Shown here one piece after another: positions 42,648-51,088 of a stretch of 64,000 bases of DNA. The notes beneath the pieces are model-generated. The model made no database searches. It had not been told where the DNA came from and worked only from the letters and a program-made list of their open reading frames with translations. Where the stretch lies: assembly GCA_910586125.1 (NCBI GenBank), contig CAJUHP010000015.1, positions 21,147 to 85,146 on the forward strand, written 5' to 3'. The position numbers and the translations under genes were made by a program. Source of the DNA: an uncultured Lachnospiraceae bacterium. GTDB lineage: Bacteria > Bacillota > Clostridia > Lachnospirales > Lachnospiraceae. The first letter of the stretch is position 1; each line of letters begins with the position of its first letter.

Positions 42648-43751
42648 ATGCAAACGATTGACGCTTCTTACTCTTCGATTCCCTCCGCTGCTTCCGCCCG
42701 TATTGTCACTGTGTCCGCCTCCCGCACCTATGACGTGATCGTCGGCCAAAACCTTCTGGCTGATGCCGGACGGTATCTTCGCCGGGTCGTTTCGCCTGCC
42801 TCGGCCGTCATTGTGGCTGACAACTGCGTGGCGCCTCTGTACAGCCATATTGTGGCGGCCTCCCTAGAAGCCGAGGGGATACGAGTCCTGCCATACGTTT
42901 TTCCCCAGGGAGAAGCCTCCAAAAATCCCAACGAACTGTTTCGGCTGCTGGAATTTCTGGCCGAAAACGCCGTTACCCGAACCGATCTTATCATCGCTCT
43001 GGGGGGCGGCGTCACCGGAGATCTGACGGGCTTTGCCGCCTCCATCTACCTGCGCGGCACCGCTTTTGTCCAGATTCCCACCTCCCTCTTAGCCGCGGTC
43101 GATTCCTCCGTCGGCGGCAAAACCGCCGTCAATTTAGAGGCCGGAAAAAATCTGGCCGGCTCATTTTTTCAGCCTCATCTGGTACTCTGCGATACCGATA
43201 CCCTCGCCACTCTGCCCAGTCGCGAGTTTGCCTGCGGCATGGCGGAAGTAATCAAATACGGCGTACTATCCGACGCCGCTCTGTTTCAGCTTCTGGAGCA
43301 GGAGGATGCCAGAAACCATCTGGATTCTGTCATCAGCCGCTGCGTGGCCATCAAAAAAGATCTGGTTATGGCTGACGAGTTTGACACCGGTTCCCGCCAG
43401 CTCCTAAATCTTGGACATACGCTGGGCCACGCTGTCGAAAAATACAGCCATTTCCAGATCAGCCACGGTCAGGCCGTCGCGATCGGACTGTCCGCCGTCG
43501 CGCGCTGCGCCTACGCCGCAGGGCTGACCAAGGAGGATTGCGCCGGGCGCATCGAATCCGTTCTGACCCGCTATGGCCTGCCTGTTCATTGCGATTATCC
43601 CATCCGGGAACTGTGTCAGATTATCCTAAAAGATAAAAAGCGAACCGGGGAGACTATCCGTCTGGCCATCCCCCGGCGTATCGGCGATACGTTCCTCTAT
43701 TCTATGCCGGTGAACGGTTTGGAAGAATTTTTCTCGCACACCAATGTCTGA
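42648..43751 (+). CDS. aroB: 3-dehydroquinate synthase
   Basis: Second step of the shikimate pathway, DAHP to 3-dehydroquinate, using NAD and zinc. The 367 residues contain the NAD-binding GGGVTGDLTGF (about 122), the DSSVGGKTAVN loop (about 150) and the zinc ligands Glu in GMAEVIKYG and His in LLNLGHTLGHAVE. GAAAGGA precedes the ATG. It starts with about 20 residues of unrelated Ser/Ala-rich sequence. It is probably co-transcribed with the NiaR-like gene; no other aro genes are near. Confidence 0.95.
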   Translation: MQTIDASYSSIPSAASARIVTVSASRTYDVIVGQNLLADAGRYLRRVVSPASAVIVADNCVAPLYSHIVAASLEAEGIRVLPYVFPQGEASKNPNELFRLLEFLAENAVTRTDLIIALGGGVTGDLTGFAASIYLRGTAFVQIPTSLLAAVDSSVGGKTAVNLEAGKNLAGSFFQPHLVLCDTDTLATLPSREFACGMAEVIKYGVLSDAALFQLLEQEDARNHLDSVISRCVAIKKDLVMADEFDTGSRQLLNLGHTLGHAVEKYSHFQISHGQAVAIGLSAVARCAYAAGLTKEDCAGRIESVLTRYGLPVHCDYPIRELCQIILKDKKRTGETIRLAIPRRIGDTFLYSMPVNGLEEFFSHTNV

Positions 43752-43810
43752 GCATATATTTTTTGCCGCGGACAACGTTAGAATCACCTGCGGCGCGCAG
43801 TTTTTGCACT

Positions 43811-43853
43811 AAAAAAAGAGCATCCGCTCAAAACATGCTTTGGGCCGGATGCT
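43811..43853 (-). terminator. terminator between aroB and the small conserved gene
   Basis: AGCATCCG (43819-43826) pairs with CGGATGCT (43846-43853). On the minus strand seven T follow (43811-43817), so it mainly serves the minus-strand gene ending at 43865. Confidence 0.75.
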
Positions 43854-43864
43854 TCTTCTGTTTT

Positions 43865-44110
43865 TCAGACGTCCACCGCCTTTAAAATCAACTGACAATT
43901 TCCATAATCAGGCAAAACGATAATGGCCTGCTCCTCGCTGCTATTTCGGGACAGGCGTCCGTTGGTCATATCCGCCAGACGGCGAAACGCCCGTTTTGTA
44001 TCCTCTGCCTCCAGTTCCAGCGACGTGATATACTGCATAATATCATACCGCTCTTCACGGGGAAGTTTTTTCTTTGTCGTAAATTCTTCAATTTCAAATC
44101 TGTATTTCAC
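43865..44110 (-). CDS. small conserved protein of unknown function
   Basis: 81 residues, starting at GTG (44108-44110) with GGAGGGG 7 bases upstream; an ATG 25 codons earlier gives an extension with no site. The sequence (KYRFEIEEFTTKKK, ERYDIMQYITSLELEAEDTKRAFRRLADMTNGR) suggests a compact alpha/beta protein without membrane segments, signal or known motif. I do not recognise the family. It lies 67 bases after the patatin-like gene stop, on the same strand. Confidence 0.65.
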   Translation of the reverse strand: MKYRFEIEEFTTKKKLPREERYDIMQYITSLELEAEDTKRAFRRLADMTNGRLSRNSSEEQAIIVLPDYGNCQLILKAVDV

Positions 44111-44177
44111 CGCACAACCCCTCCTGCCATACACATGCCCTGTTATTGTAAATCCTGTCCGTATAAAAAGCAAGTAC

Positions 44178-45398
44178 TTATTCAAAAAAAGCGGAATAAA
44201 CGGGAAGTTCTTTTCCTGTCTTTCTATAAGACTGCAATTTTTCCCGAATCCGCATCAGAAGAGTTTTTTCCTCATAGATTTCGTAACGGGAAATCCGAAG
44301 AGCGACCGCCGTATTTTCCAAAATTGCGGTATAGAGCTCCCGATAATTCCAAATCTTGTTTTTAAACAAGCGGCGGCCGGCCTCCGGCAGCAGCTCTTCA
44401 TGGATCCGGCGCAGATCCGTCAGGCTCTCCGACCGCCGGCCTCCTAAAACCAGCCCTGGCATTCGTTCCGCCTGCCGCCTTGTCTCTTCGTACTGCCGCT
44501 CTTTTTCCACGGCCAAATACACAAACGCCATCTTCTGCAGACGATCATACGCTTCTTTTTCCGTCAGCTCCATATCCAGATAGTATTCGTTCCCTGCCAG
44601 ACCGTAAAGCATTCGTTTCGCATCAAAATATCCCAGTTTGATATTTCTGCGGCTGCGGGCGCTGTCAAATTCCAGGATACCCCCCAGATTCCGACGGGGC
44701 GCTACATCGATCACATGAACCTCCTCCGGAATGCGGATCCGTTTCTCCACACCGAATCCAAAGATGCGCAGCACAATTATATCCCGGTATCCCCGGTTGA
44801 TCAGAGAGTCCAGAGGCACCCGATCCGAGACGCCGCCGTCAATGTAGCGTTTGCCGTGCAGCCTCTCGCTCTTGAAAGCGGGCAGATACGCGCTGGCCAG
44901 CAGCATGTCCGCAATCAGTCCTTCTGGAATCTCCTTTGCGCTGACGTCGATTAACTGCCGGTCCGAGAGAGAATAGGTCAAAATATAAAAATCCATAGGC
45001 GACTGTCGAATCACGGTTTCATCGCAGACTCTGGCAATCAGATTCTTTAACGGCGTTACGTCCATCCCATGTTCCCGGATCACGCGCAGCCCATCCTGAA
45101 TCAGCGCGTTCCAGTCAATATTTTTCAAATCTCCGCGGATAACCGAATCCATTCTGTCGTCATCCACATCCATAATCTGAGAATAGGAAATATTCTCCCA
45201 GATTTCCTCCGCCAGCTCCGGATTGTCCATACAGATCAGCGCTCCGTTTAAAGCTCCCACCGAGACACCGGATAAGCCCCGAATCTTTACGCCTTCTTCC
45301 CGAAGCGCCTTCCATGCGCCGATCTGATAGGCTCCCTTCGCGCCTCCCCCCTCCAGAACCAGACCGTATTCCCTGGATAAATCAAACTGCAGTTTCAT
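44178..45398 (-). CDS. patatin-like phospholipase family protein
   Basis: A Ser-Asp dyad acyl hydrolase of 406 residues. The oxyanion loop GGGAKG (17-22), nucleophile Ser46 in G-V-S-V-G and catalytic Asp187 in DGG are all present in the N-terminal half. The C-terminal half (about 220-406) is helical and charged with no known domain. It probably acts on membrane lipids inside the cell; no signal peptide. The ATG at 45396-45398 follows GAAAGG. A promoter with an overlapping dyad lies at 45472-45510. Confidence 0.9.
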   Translation of the reverse strand: MKLQFDLSREYGLVLEGGGAKGAYQIGAWKALREEGVKIRGLSGVSVGALNGALICMDNPELAEEIWENISYSQIMDVDDDRMDSVIRGDLKNIDWNALIQDGLRVIREHGMDVTPLKNLIARVCDETVIRQSPMDFYILTYSLSDRQLIDVSAKEIPEGLIADMLLASAYLPAFKSERLHGKRYIDGGVSDRVPLDSLINRGYRDIIVLRIFGFGVEKRIRIPEEVHVIDVAPRRNLGGILEFDSARSRRNIKLGYFDAKRMLYGLAGNEYYLDMELTEKEAYDRLQKMAFVYLAVEKERQYEETRRQAERMPGLVLGGRRSESLTDLRRIHEELLPEAGRRLFKNKIWNYRELYTAILENTAVALRISRYEIYEEKTLLMRIREKLQSYRKTGKELPVYSAFFE

Positions 45399-45471
45399 TG
45401 TCAACCTTTCTTCTTTTATAAAATATAACATGCTCATGCAGACGTTCCATGTGATGCACTTTATAAATAAA

Positions 45472-45510
45472 GGTATAACATATTACAGGACAAATGTCAC
45501 GATCATTTGT
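45472..45510 (-). promoter_or_regulatory. promoter with overlapping operator for the patatin-like gene
   Basis: GTGACA (45495-45500), 17 bp, TATACC (45472-45477). A dyad ACAAATG-N7-CATTTGT (45490-45510) covers the -35 box, so a repressor site is likely. Confidence 0.6.
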
Positions 45511-45574
45511 TCTATCTTTGAATGCGTTAAGCAAAATGTTACCATTTCTTAACACAAATGTAAAGTATCCCTTC

Positions 45575-45603
45575 TTGTATGCAATCCATTTTTTCTTTAT
45601 AAT
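45575..45603 (+). promoter_or_regulatory. promoter for the lipoprotein gene
   Basis: TTGTAT (45575-45580), 17 bp, TATAAT (45598-45603). Confidence 0.7.
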
Positions 45604-45691
45604 GATAAAAAATGACACTTTTGCAGGAAACATCCTGTTTTCCGCGATATCACATAGATACCGGTATCACAAATGAAGGGATACATACCAC

Positions 45692-46609
45692 ATGAATTTG
45701 TTTAATATAGATTCCAGAAGAACCATTTTAAGGGGAGCTGTCACATTCTGCGCGGCTTCCTTCCTTTGTGCCTGCACACAGGTTTCCGCTCCCCATCCGG
45801 ATTCGATGCAGGAAACATTTTTCCCCGAACTTACTACTTTTGTAGAATCCGAACAAGAGACAACCGCCGCACCTGATGAGTCTCCCTTTTCCCCGGAAAT
45901 TCCTACGACGTCAGGGCGTCCTCTTGAAACGGCAGATCTGACTTCTTTTACCACAGAATCTGCTGTCACGATCACCAGTCGGGAAGGGATGCTGGGCGAC
46001 TACAGTTTTATCGAGTGCAACGAAACGCAGCTTTTCGGTGATTATTCCATAGCCCAAGCCTCCTGCGGCGGAGAATCCTACTTGATGCTCTATCAGGAAG
46101 ACATCGCTCTTCTGGCAACGGAAGACGGGGAAGATGCCATGCTCTTTTATAATGGCCGCCGGCTTGCGCTGCCCTTTCCCTGCTATTTTTATATGGGCAG
46201 CAGCCTGCTTCGGCTATATGAAGGCGATTTCAACGGCAGCGGCTCCAGACAGCTCGCCCTTGTCGTTCCAATGGCAACGGGAAGCGGCGTCGATGTCGAA
46301 GCCCTGCATCTCATTGATCTGGACGCTATGGTGATCTTAAAGGACAACACACAGACTGCGGAAAGCCGGGAAAAGATCTATGCTCTCTTTGAAGAACATT
46401 TTGCCGAAATCGGGATGACGCGCGAATACTATCTCTTCAACTATGTGCGCTACCGCATTCAGGGCAACGAGATTTTTGTTGAATACGGAGCCTGCGATGC
46501 GGATGATATCTATCTAAGCTTTCTGAAGGGCCGCCTTTCCTTCCCGGACGGAATCGGTACGTTGCACCCTTCCCCTGTTTTTGCGGACGAAGACAGCGCT
46601 TTGGATTAA
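45692..46609 (+). CDS. putative lipoprotein of unknown function
   Basis: 305 residues. The N-terminus (RRTILRGAVTFCAASFLCAC) is a lipoprotein signal peptide with the likely lipid-modified Cys28. A Ser/Thr/Glu/Pro-rich linker (about 30-100) follows, then a globular part with Tyr/Asp/Gly-rich strands. I do not recognise the domain. It is therefore probably anchored to the outer face of the membrane. It stands alone between a divergent phospholipase and a DUF1622 gene. Confidence 0.75.
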   Translation: MNLFNIDSRRTILRGAVTFCAASFLCACTQVSAPHPDSMQETFFPELTTFVESEQETTAAPDESPFSPEIPTTSGRPLETADLTSFTTESAVTITSREGMLGDYSFIECNETQLFGDYSIAQASCGGESYLMLYQEDIALLATEDGEDAMLFYNGRRLALPFPCYFYMGSSLLRLYEGDFNGSGSRQLALVVPMATGSGVDVEALHLIDLDAMVILKDNTQTAESREKIYALFEEHFAEIGMTREYYLFNYVRYRIQGNEIFVEYGACDADDIYLSFLKGRLSFPDGIGTLHPSPVFADEDSALD

Positions 46610-46642
46610 GCTATTTGTAATCCTACAGCTATTATTTTCCTC

Positions 46643-46671
46643 TTGCCAAAACAAGATTCCAGTGATAAAAT
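46643..46671 (+). promoter_or_regulatory. promoter for the DUF1622 gene
   Basis: TTGCCA (46643-46648), 17 bp, TAAAAT (46666-46671). Confidence 0.7.
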
Positions 46672-46752
46672 CGTGCTGGGGATAAGGATATCCCATACGT
46701 GCTGGGCGAGTACATGGCACAAACTACACTATAGGATAAAGAGGAAACGAAC

Positions 46753-47133
46753 ATGCTATCTTACAAAATGTTGCACGAACTGCTCTCACAGATAGTAAAC
46801 TACGGAGTCATTTTTTTTGAAGCCGCCGGCATTTCTATTCTTTTGTTTTCCGGTCTTCGGGGGTTCTACCACTACTGGACGAAAAACCGGCGTACCCATC
46901 TGGAACTGGCACATGGCATGTCCATGGCTCTAGGCTTTATGCTGGGCGGCGAGATTCTGCGCACGGTTACTTCGGAGGGTTGGAAATCCAGCTTAAACAT
47001 CGGCCTTCTGATCATTCTGCGCGCTTCCATGACATTGCTGCTCCACTGGGAAGCCAAAGCCGAGCAGAAAGAGCTGGAGGAGGAAGAACAAAAGGAAGAA
47101 CACCTTTCTCATTCCCAGACCAATAAATCCTGA
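46753..47133 (+). CDS. DUF1622 family membrane protein
   Basis: 126 residues with three hydrophobic segments (about 15-37, 52-70 and 80-97) separated by short basic loops, and a highly acidic Glu/Lys-rich cytoplasmic tail. The HLELAHGMSMALGFMLGGEILRT stretch is characteristic of DUF1622. The function is unknown. AGAGGAAACGA precedes the ATG. It is monocistronic with its own terminator. Confidence 0.85.
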   Translation: MLSYKMLHELLSQIVNYGVIFFEAAGISILLFSGLRGFYHYWTKNRRTHLELAHGMSMALGFMLGGEILRTVTSEGWKSSLNIGLLIILRASMTLLLHWEAKAEQKELEEEEQKEEHLSHSQTNKS

Positions 47134-47145
47134 TCAAAAATCGTC

Positions 47146-47176
47146 CAGGGCGGATACCAAACCGCCCTGTTTTTTT
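47146..47176 (+). terminator. terminator after the DUF1622 gene
   Basis: CAGGGCGG (47146-47153) and CCGCCCTG (47162-47169) form the stem, followed by seven T. Confidence 0.9.
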
Positions 47177-47357
47177 ATGCATACGGAAAGGAAATAGGCT
47201 GCGAAAGCTGCCCGCGTCCGGCGCGCGAGCGGGGAGAATGAGGAATCTTCTCTGCTCGATGGAAAAAACCGGATTTTCTATGTTCAAAACAGTAAAGATC
47301 CGTTATAATACACAAGAGGGTTGTTACCCGAAACCTTTTTGAAAGGATGTGAATCCC

Positions 47358-48833
47358 ATGCTGTATATCGGCATCGATCTGGGGACCTCCGCCTGCAAAT
47401 TTCTGCTGACGGACACAGACGGCACGGTAAAAAGAACCGTTACGGAGGAGTATCCCCTCTCTTTTCCTCATCCCGGCTGGAGCGAACAAGAGCCGTCCGA
47501 CTGGTGGAATGCCTGCCTGAATGGCATCCCCAAATTGCTGGATGGATTCGACTGCTCTCTGGTGCGGGGCATCGCCGCCGGCGGACAGATGCATGGTCTG
47601 GTTGCTCTGGATGACAGCGGCCGCGTTCTGCGTCCGGCCATTTTGTGGAACGACGGCCGCACAGGCGAGGAAGTCACCTATCTGAACGACATGATTGGCC
47701 GGGATATCTTAAGCGCCCGCACGGCCAACATTGCCTTCGCCGGCTTTACGGCGCCGAAACTTCTGTGGATGCGCCGCTGCGAACCGGAGCTCTTTGCCCG
47801 CATCGCCCGGATTATGCTGCCCAAGGACTATCTGGTTTACCGGCTCACCGGCGTTTGTTCCACCGATTATTCCGATGCGTCCGGCACGCTCCTGCTGGAT
47901 GTGAAAAATCGGGTCTGGTCCCCGGAAATGCTCAGCCTCTGCGGGCTGAAGCAGGAGCAGCTTCCCCAGCTTCATGAAAGTTTTTCTCCGGTGGGAACAT
48001 TGCTGCCGGCAGTCGCCGCAGCCCTGGGACTGCCGGAGCATGTAACCGTCTGCGCCGGCGCCGGCGACAATGCGGCGGCGGCGGTGGGAACCGGAACCGT
48101 CGGGGACGGCGGCTGCAACATCTCTTTAGGAACCTCTGGCACCATCTTTATCTCTTCCGAGAGCTTCGGCGTCGATCCGCACAACGCCCTTCACAGTTTT
48201 GCCCATGCCGACGGGGGATATCACCTTATGGGCTGCATGCTGTCAGCGGCAAGCTGCAACAAATGGTTCTGCGAATCCATTCTTCACACGGACGGCTATG
48301 CCAGGGAACAGGAAGCCATAAAAACCGAACGGCTGGGAAGAAACCCTGTTTACTTTCTCCCCTACTTGATGGGAGAGCGAAGCCCTGTCAATGATACCAA
48401 CGCCCGAGGAACTTTTATCGGCATGACTATGGATACCAGCCGCGCCGATCTGGTACAGGCTGTGCTGGAGGGCGTCGCTTTTGCCATTCGGGACAGCTTT
48501 GAAGTGGCAAAAAATCTGAACATTCCGATCCCCCGGTCGAATATCTGCGGAGGCGGCAGCCGCTCCCCTCTGTGGAAAACGATTCTGGCGAATGTTCTGG
48601 GAATCCCGCTCGATATCGTAAAAACGGAACAGGGACCCGGCTATGGAGCTGCTCTTTTAGCTATGGTGGGCTGCGGGGAATTCGCTTCGGTTTCGGAGGC
48701 GGCCAAAGCTCTCGTCGAAGTAAAAGACACGGTACGGCCAGACCCCGATCTGACGGCCCGGTACGAAGAAAAATACCGTCGTTTCCGGGAAATTTATCCG
48801 GCCTGCCGCGAGCTTTTTCCGAAACTTTTGTAA
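47358..48833 (+). CDS. xylB: xylulokinase-like FGGY carbohydrate kinase
   Basis: ATP-dependent sugar kinase of 491 residues. The FGGY features are an N-terminal phosphate loop (YIGIDLGTSACKF), GQMHGLV near 75 as in xylulokinases, the second phosphate loop NISLGTSGTIF (about 258) and GGGSRSPLWKTILANV near 400. The natural substrate may be D-xylulose or another ketose. The ATG at 47358 is about 12 bases from AAAGGA; a GTG three codons earlier is too close. A TATAAT at 47304-47309 is the likely -10. It is first of a trio with a DUF4867 protein and an isomerase-like protein, which together suggest isomerisation and phosphorylation of one sugar. Confidence 0.88.
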   Translation: MLYIGIDLGTSACKFLLTDTDGTVKRTVTEEYPLSFPHPGWSEQEPSDWWNACLNGIPKLLDGFDCSLVRGIAAGGQMHGLVALDDSGRVLRPAILWNDGRTGEEVTYLNDMIGRDILSARTANIAFAGFTAPKLLWMRRCEPELFARIARIMLPKDYLVYRLTGVCSTDYSDASGTLLLDVKNRVWSPEMLSLCGLKQEQLPQLHESFSPVGTLLPAVAAALGLPEHVTVCAGAGDNAAAAVGTGTVGDGGCNISLGTSGTIFISSESFGVDPHNALHSFAHADGGYHLMGCMLSAASCNKWFCESILHTDGYAREQEAIKTERLGRNPVYFLPYLMGERSPVNDTNARGTFIGMTMDTSRADLVQAVLEGVAFAIRDSFEVAKNLNIPIPRSNICGGGSRSPLWKTILANVLGIPLDIVKTEQGPGYGAALLAMVGCGEFASVSEAAKALVEVKDTVRPDPDLTARYEEKYRRFREIYPACRELFPKLL

Positions 48834-48876
48834 GATCTAAAATTCTTTTTTCATACCATCCAAAGGAGCAAAAACA

Positions 48877-49509
48877 ATGAAAATTCTTCCTATAACCGCG
48901 CCACAATTCAAGCTCTATGGACAGATTCTTGACGGGTATGACACCGCCGCCCTGCAAAAAGCTATGCTCGCCATCCCTCTGCCCGAAACCGGAACCGCCT
49001 ATCAGCCGTCTATCCCCGATCTCGAAGCCTGCGCTATATACGGCGAACTGCAAAATCGTGCCTGGGGCGGTATGCCCATCCAAATCGGCATGTGCTGGGG
49101 CCGCAATACCCGCTTAAACTGCCTGGAATACCACAGAAACAGTGAAATCAATATCGGAACCCACGATTTTATTCTGCTTTTGGCCAGGCAGGATCAGATC
49201 ATCGACGGCAGACTGGATACCGATTCTGTTGCGGCATTTCGGGTTCCTGCGGGTATTTTAGTGGAAATCTATGCCACCGCTCTGCACTACGCGCCCTGTC
49301 ATGCCTGTGAAAACGACGGTTTCCGCACCGCCGTCGTGCTTCCAAGAGGCACAAATACCGACAAACCCGCCATCGCCTCCGGCAATGAGGAGGATCGCCG
49401 CCTGCGCGCCTGCAACAAATGGCTTTTAGCACACCCGGAGGCTCCCGAAGCAGACCAGGGCGCTTATATCGGGCTTTACGGCACGAATATTGATCTAAGC
49501 AAACAATAA
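48877..49509 (+). CDS. DUF4867 family protein (cupin-like, sugar-pathway associated)
   Basis: 210 residues, matching the DUF4867 type usually found beside sugar isomerases and kinases. Strand-rich segments with His and Glu (CLEYHRNSEINIG, HDFILLL, VEIYATALHYAPCHA) suggest a cupin-like beta-barrel that may bind a metal or sugar. No catalytic assignment is possible. AAGGAGC precedes the ATG. It is 43 bases after the kinase and 19 before the isomerase, clearly the same operon. Confidence 0.78.
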   Translation: MKILPITAPQFKLYGQILDGYDTAALQKAMLAIPLPETGTAYQPSIPDLEACAIYGELQNRAWGGMPIQIGMCWGRNTRLNCLEYHRNSEINIGTHDFILLLARQDQIIDGRLDTDSVAAFRVPAGILVEIYATALHYAPCHACENDGFRTAVVLPRGTNTDKPAIASGNEEDRRLRACNKWLLAHPEAPEADQGAYIGLYGTNIDLSKQ

Positions 49510-49528
49510 ATAAAAGGAGGATACAATC

Positions 49529-51004
49529 ATGATTACCAACATTCCCGAAGTAAAACTGGGGGTGATCGCCGTCAGCCGCGGCTGCTTCCCTCTGTCCCTC
49601 TCTGCCAGGAGAAGAGAAGCGGTCTGTAAGGCTTACGGCGAAGGACTCTATGAATGCCCCGTCACCGTGGAAAATGAACTGGACGCCCGCAAGGCTATTG
49701 AGGACATCCAAAAAGCCGGCGTCAACGCCCTGGTGGTTTTCCTGGGCAATTTCGGCCCGGAAACGCCGGAAACGCTTCTGGCCGACTGGTTTGACGGCCC
49801 CATCATGTATGCGGCGGCGGCCGAGGGCGACGGAGATCTGCACGACGGCCGGGGCGACGCCTTCTGCGGAATGCTGAACTGCTCCTACAACTTGGGGCTG
49901 CGCGGCCGGACCGCCTACATACCGGAATATCCTGTTGGTACGGCGGCCGAAGTGGCTGTTATGATTCGAGACTTTCTTCCCATCGCCAGAGCCATCTTGG
50001 GTCTCAAAGGTCTGAAAATTATCGCCTTTGGTCCTCGTCCTGACGACTTTCTGGCCTGCAATGCCCCGATCAAGGCTCTGTATGACCTGGGCGTTGCCGT
50101 GGAAGAAAACTCTGAGCTGGATCTTCTGGTTTCTTACAACAAACATGCCGGCGATCCGCGGATTCCGGAAAAAATCGCGCAGATGGAGGCCGAGCTGGGA
50201 AGCGATAACCCGTACGGAGGCATACTGCCCCGCCTGGCACAGTATGAGCTGACGCTTTTAGACTGGGCCGAGAGCCACAAGGGAAGCAGATCCTTCGTCG
50301 CCTTCGCCAACAAATGCTGGCCGGCCTTCCAGACTGAATTTAAATTCGTGCCCTGTTATGTGAACAGCCGGCTGGCCGCCATGGGCATACCGGTAAGCTG
50401 TGAAGTCGATATCTACGGCGCTCTGTCCGAGTATATCGGCGTCTGCGTCTCCGGTACACCCGTCACACTTTTGGATATCAACAATACCGTTCCGGCCTCG
50501 ATCTACGAGAAAGCTATCGCCGGAAAATATGACTGCCGCCTGCCGGAAACCTTTATGGGCTTCCACTGCGGCAATACCAGCACCTGCCTGTTAAAGAATC
50601 CTCATATGGGGTATCAGTTGATTATGAAACGCGATCTGGAGCCGGAACTGCCGGAACCTGATATCACCCGCGGCACCATCGAGGGCAACATCAAGGCCGG
50701 CGATATCACCTTCTTCCGCCTGCAGTCCACCGCCGCCACCGAGCTGAAAGCCTACATCGCCCAGGGCGCCGTCCTCGATGTGGACTGTGAGAGCTTTGGT
50801 TCCATCGGGGCCTTTGCCATCCCGCAGATGGACCGCTTTTTCCGTCACGTACTGATTGCCAAGCGGTATCCGCACCATGGCGCCGTCGCCTTCGGACACT
50901 GGGGAAAAGCCCTCTTTGAAGTGTTCAAATATCTGGGCGTCGCGGACATTGCCTACAATCAGCCCAAGAATCTGCCGTATCCCGGCGAGAACCCGTTCTG
51001 CTGA
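49529..51004 (+). CDS. L-fucose/L-arabinose isomerase family protein
   Basis: 491 residues, with the N-terminal LGVIAVSRGCFP and a Rossmann-like domain (about 1-170) and conserved Glu, Asp and His in SCEVDIYGAL, MGFHCGN and HHGAVAFGHWG expected to bind Mn2+. It probably interconverts an aldose and a ketose that the upstream kinase phosphorylates; which sugar is not clear. AAAGGAGG precedes the ATG. A strong terminator follows. Confidence 0.85.
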   Translation: MITNIPEVKLGVIAVSRGCFPLSLSARRREAVCKAYGEGLYECPVTVENELDARKAIEDIQKAGVNALVVFLGNFGPETPETLLADWFDGPIMYAAAAEGDGDLHDGRGDAFCGMLNCSYNLGLRGRTAYIPEYPVGTAAEVAVMIRDFLPIARAILGLKGLKIIAFGPRPDDFLACNAPIKALYDLGVAVEENSELDLLVSYNKHAGDPRIPEKIAQMEAELGSDNPYGGILPRLAQYELTLLDWAESHKGSRSFVAFANKCWPAFQTEFKFVPCYVNSRLAAMGIPVSCEVDIYGALSEYIGVCVSGTPVTLLDINNTVPASIYEKAIAGKYDCRLPETFMGFHCGNTSTCLLKNPHMGYQLIMKRDLEPELPEPDITRGTIEGNIKAGDITFFRLQSTAATELKAYIAQGAVLDVDCESFGSIGAFAIPQMDRFFRHVLIAKRYPHHGAVAFGHWGKALFEVFKYLGVADIAYNQPKNLPYPGENPFC

Positions 51005-51007
51005 TAT

Positions 51008-51056
51008 AGAAGGACGGCAGCCAGTCCCTATCGACCGGCTGCCGCCCTTCTTTTTT
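51008..51056 (+). terminator. terminator after the kinase/DUF4867/isomerase operon
   Basis: AGAAGG-CGGCAGCC pairs with GGCTGCCG-CCTTCT (about 15 bp, one mismatch), followed by TTTTTT. It lies between two convergent operons. Confidence 0.9.
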
Positions 51057-51088
51057 ATCGGTTAGCCGCATGGAAACCAAAACAAAAT

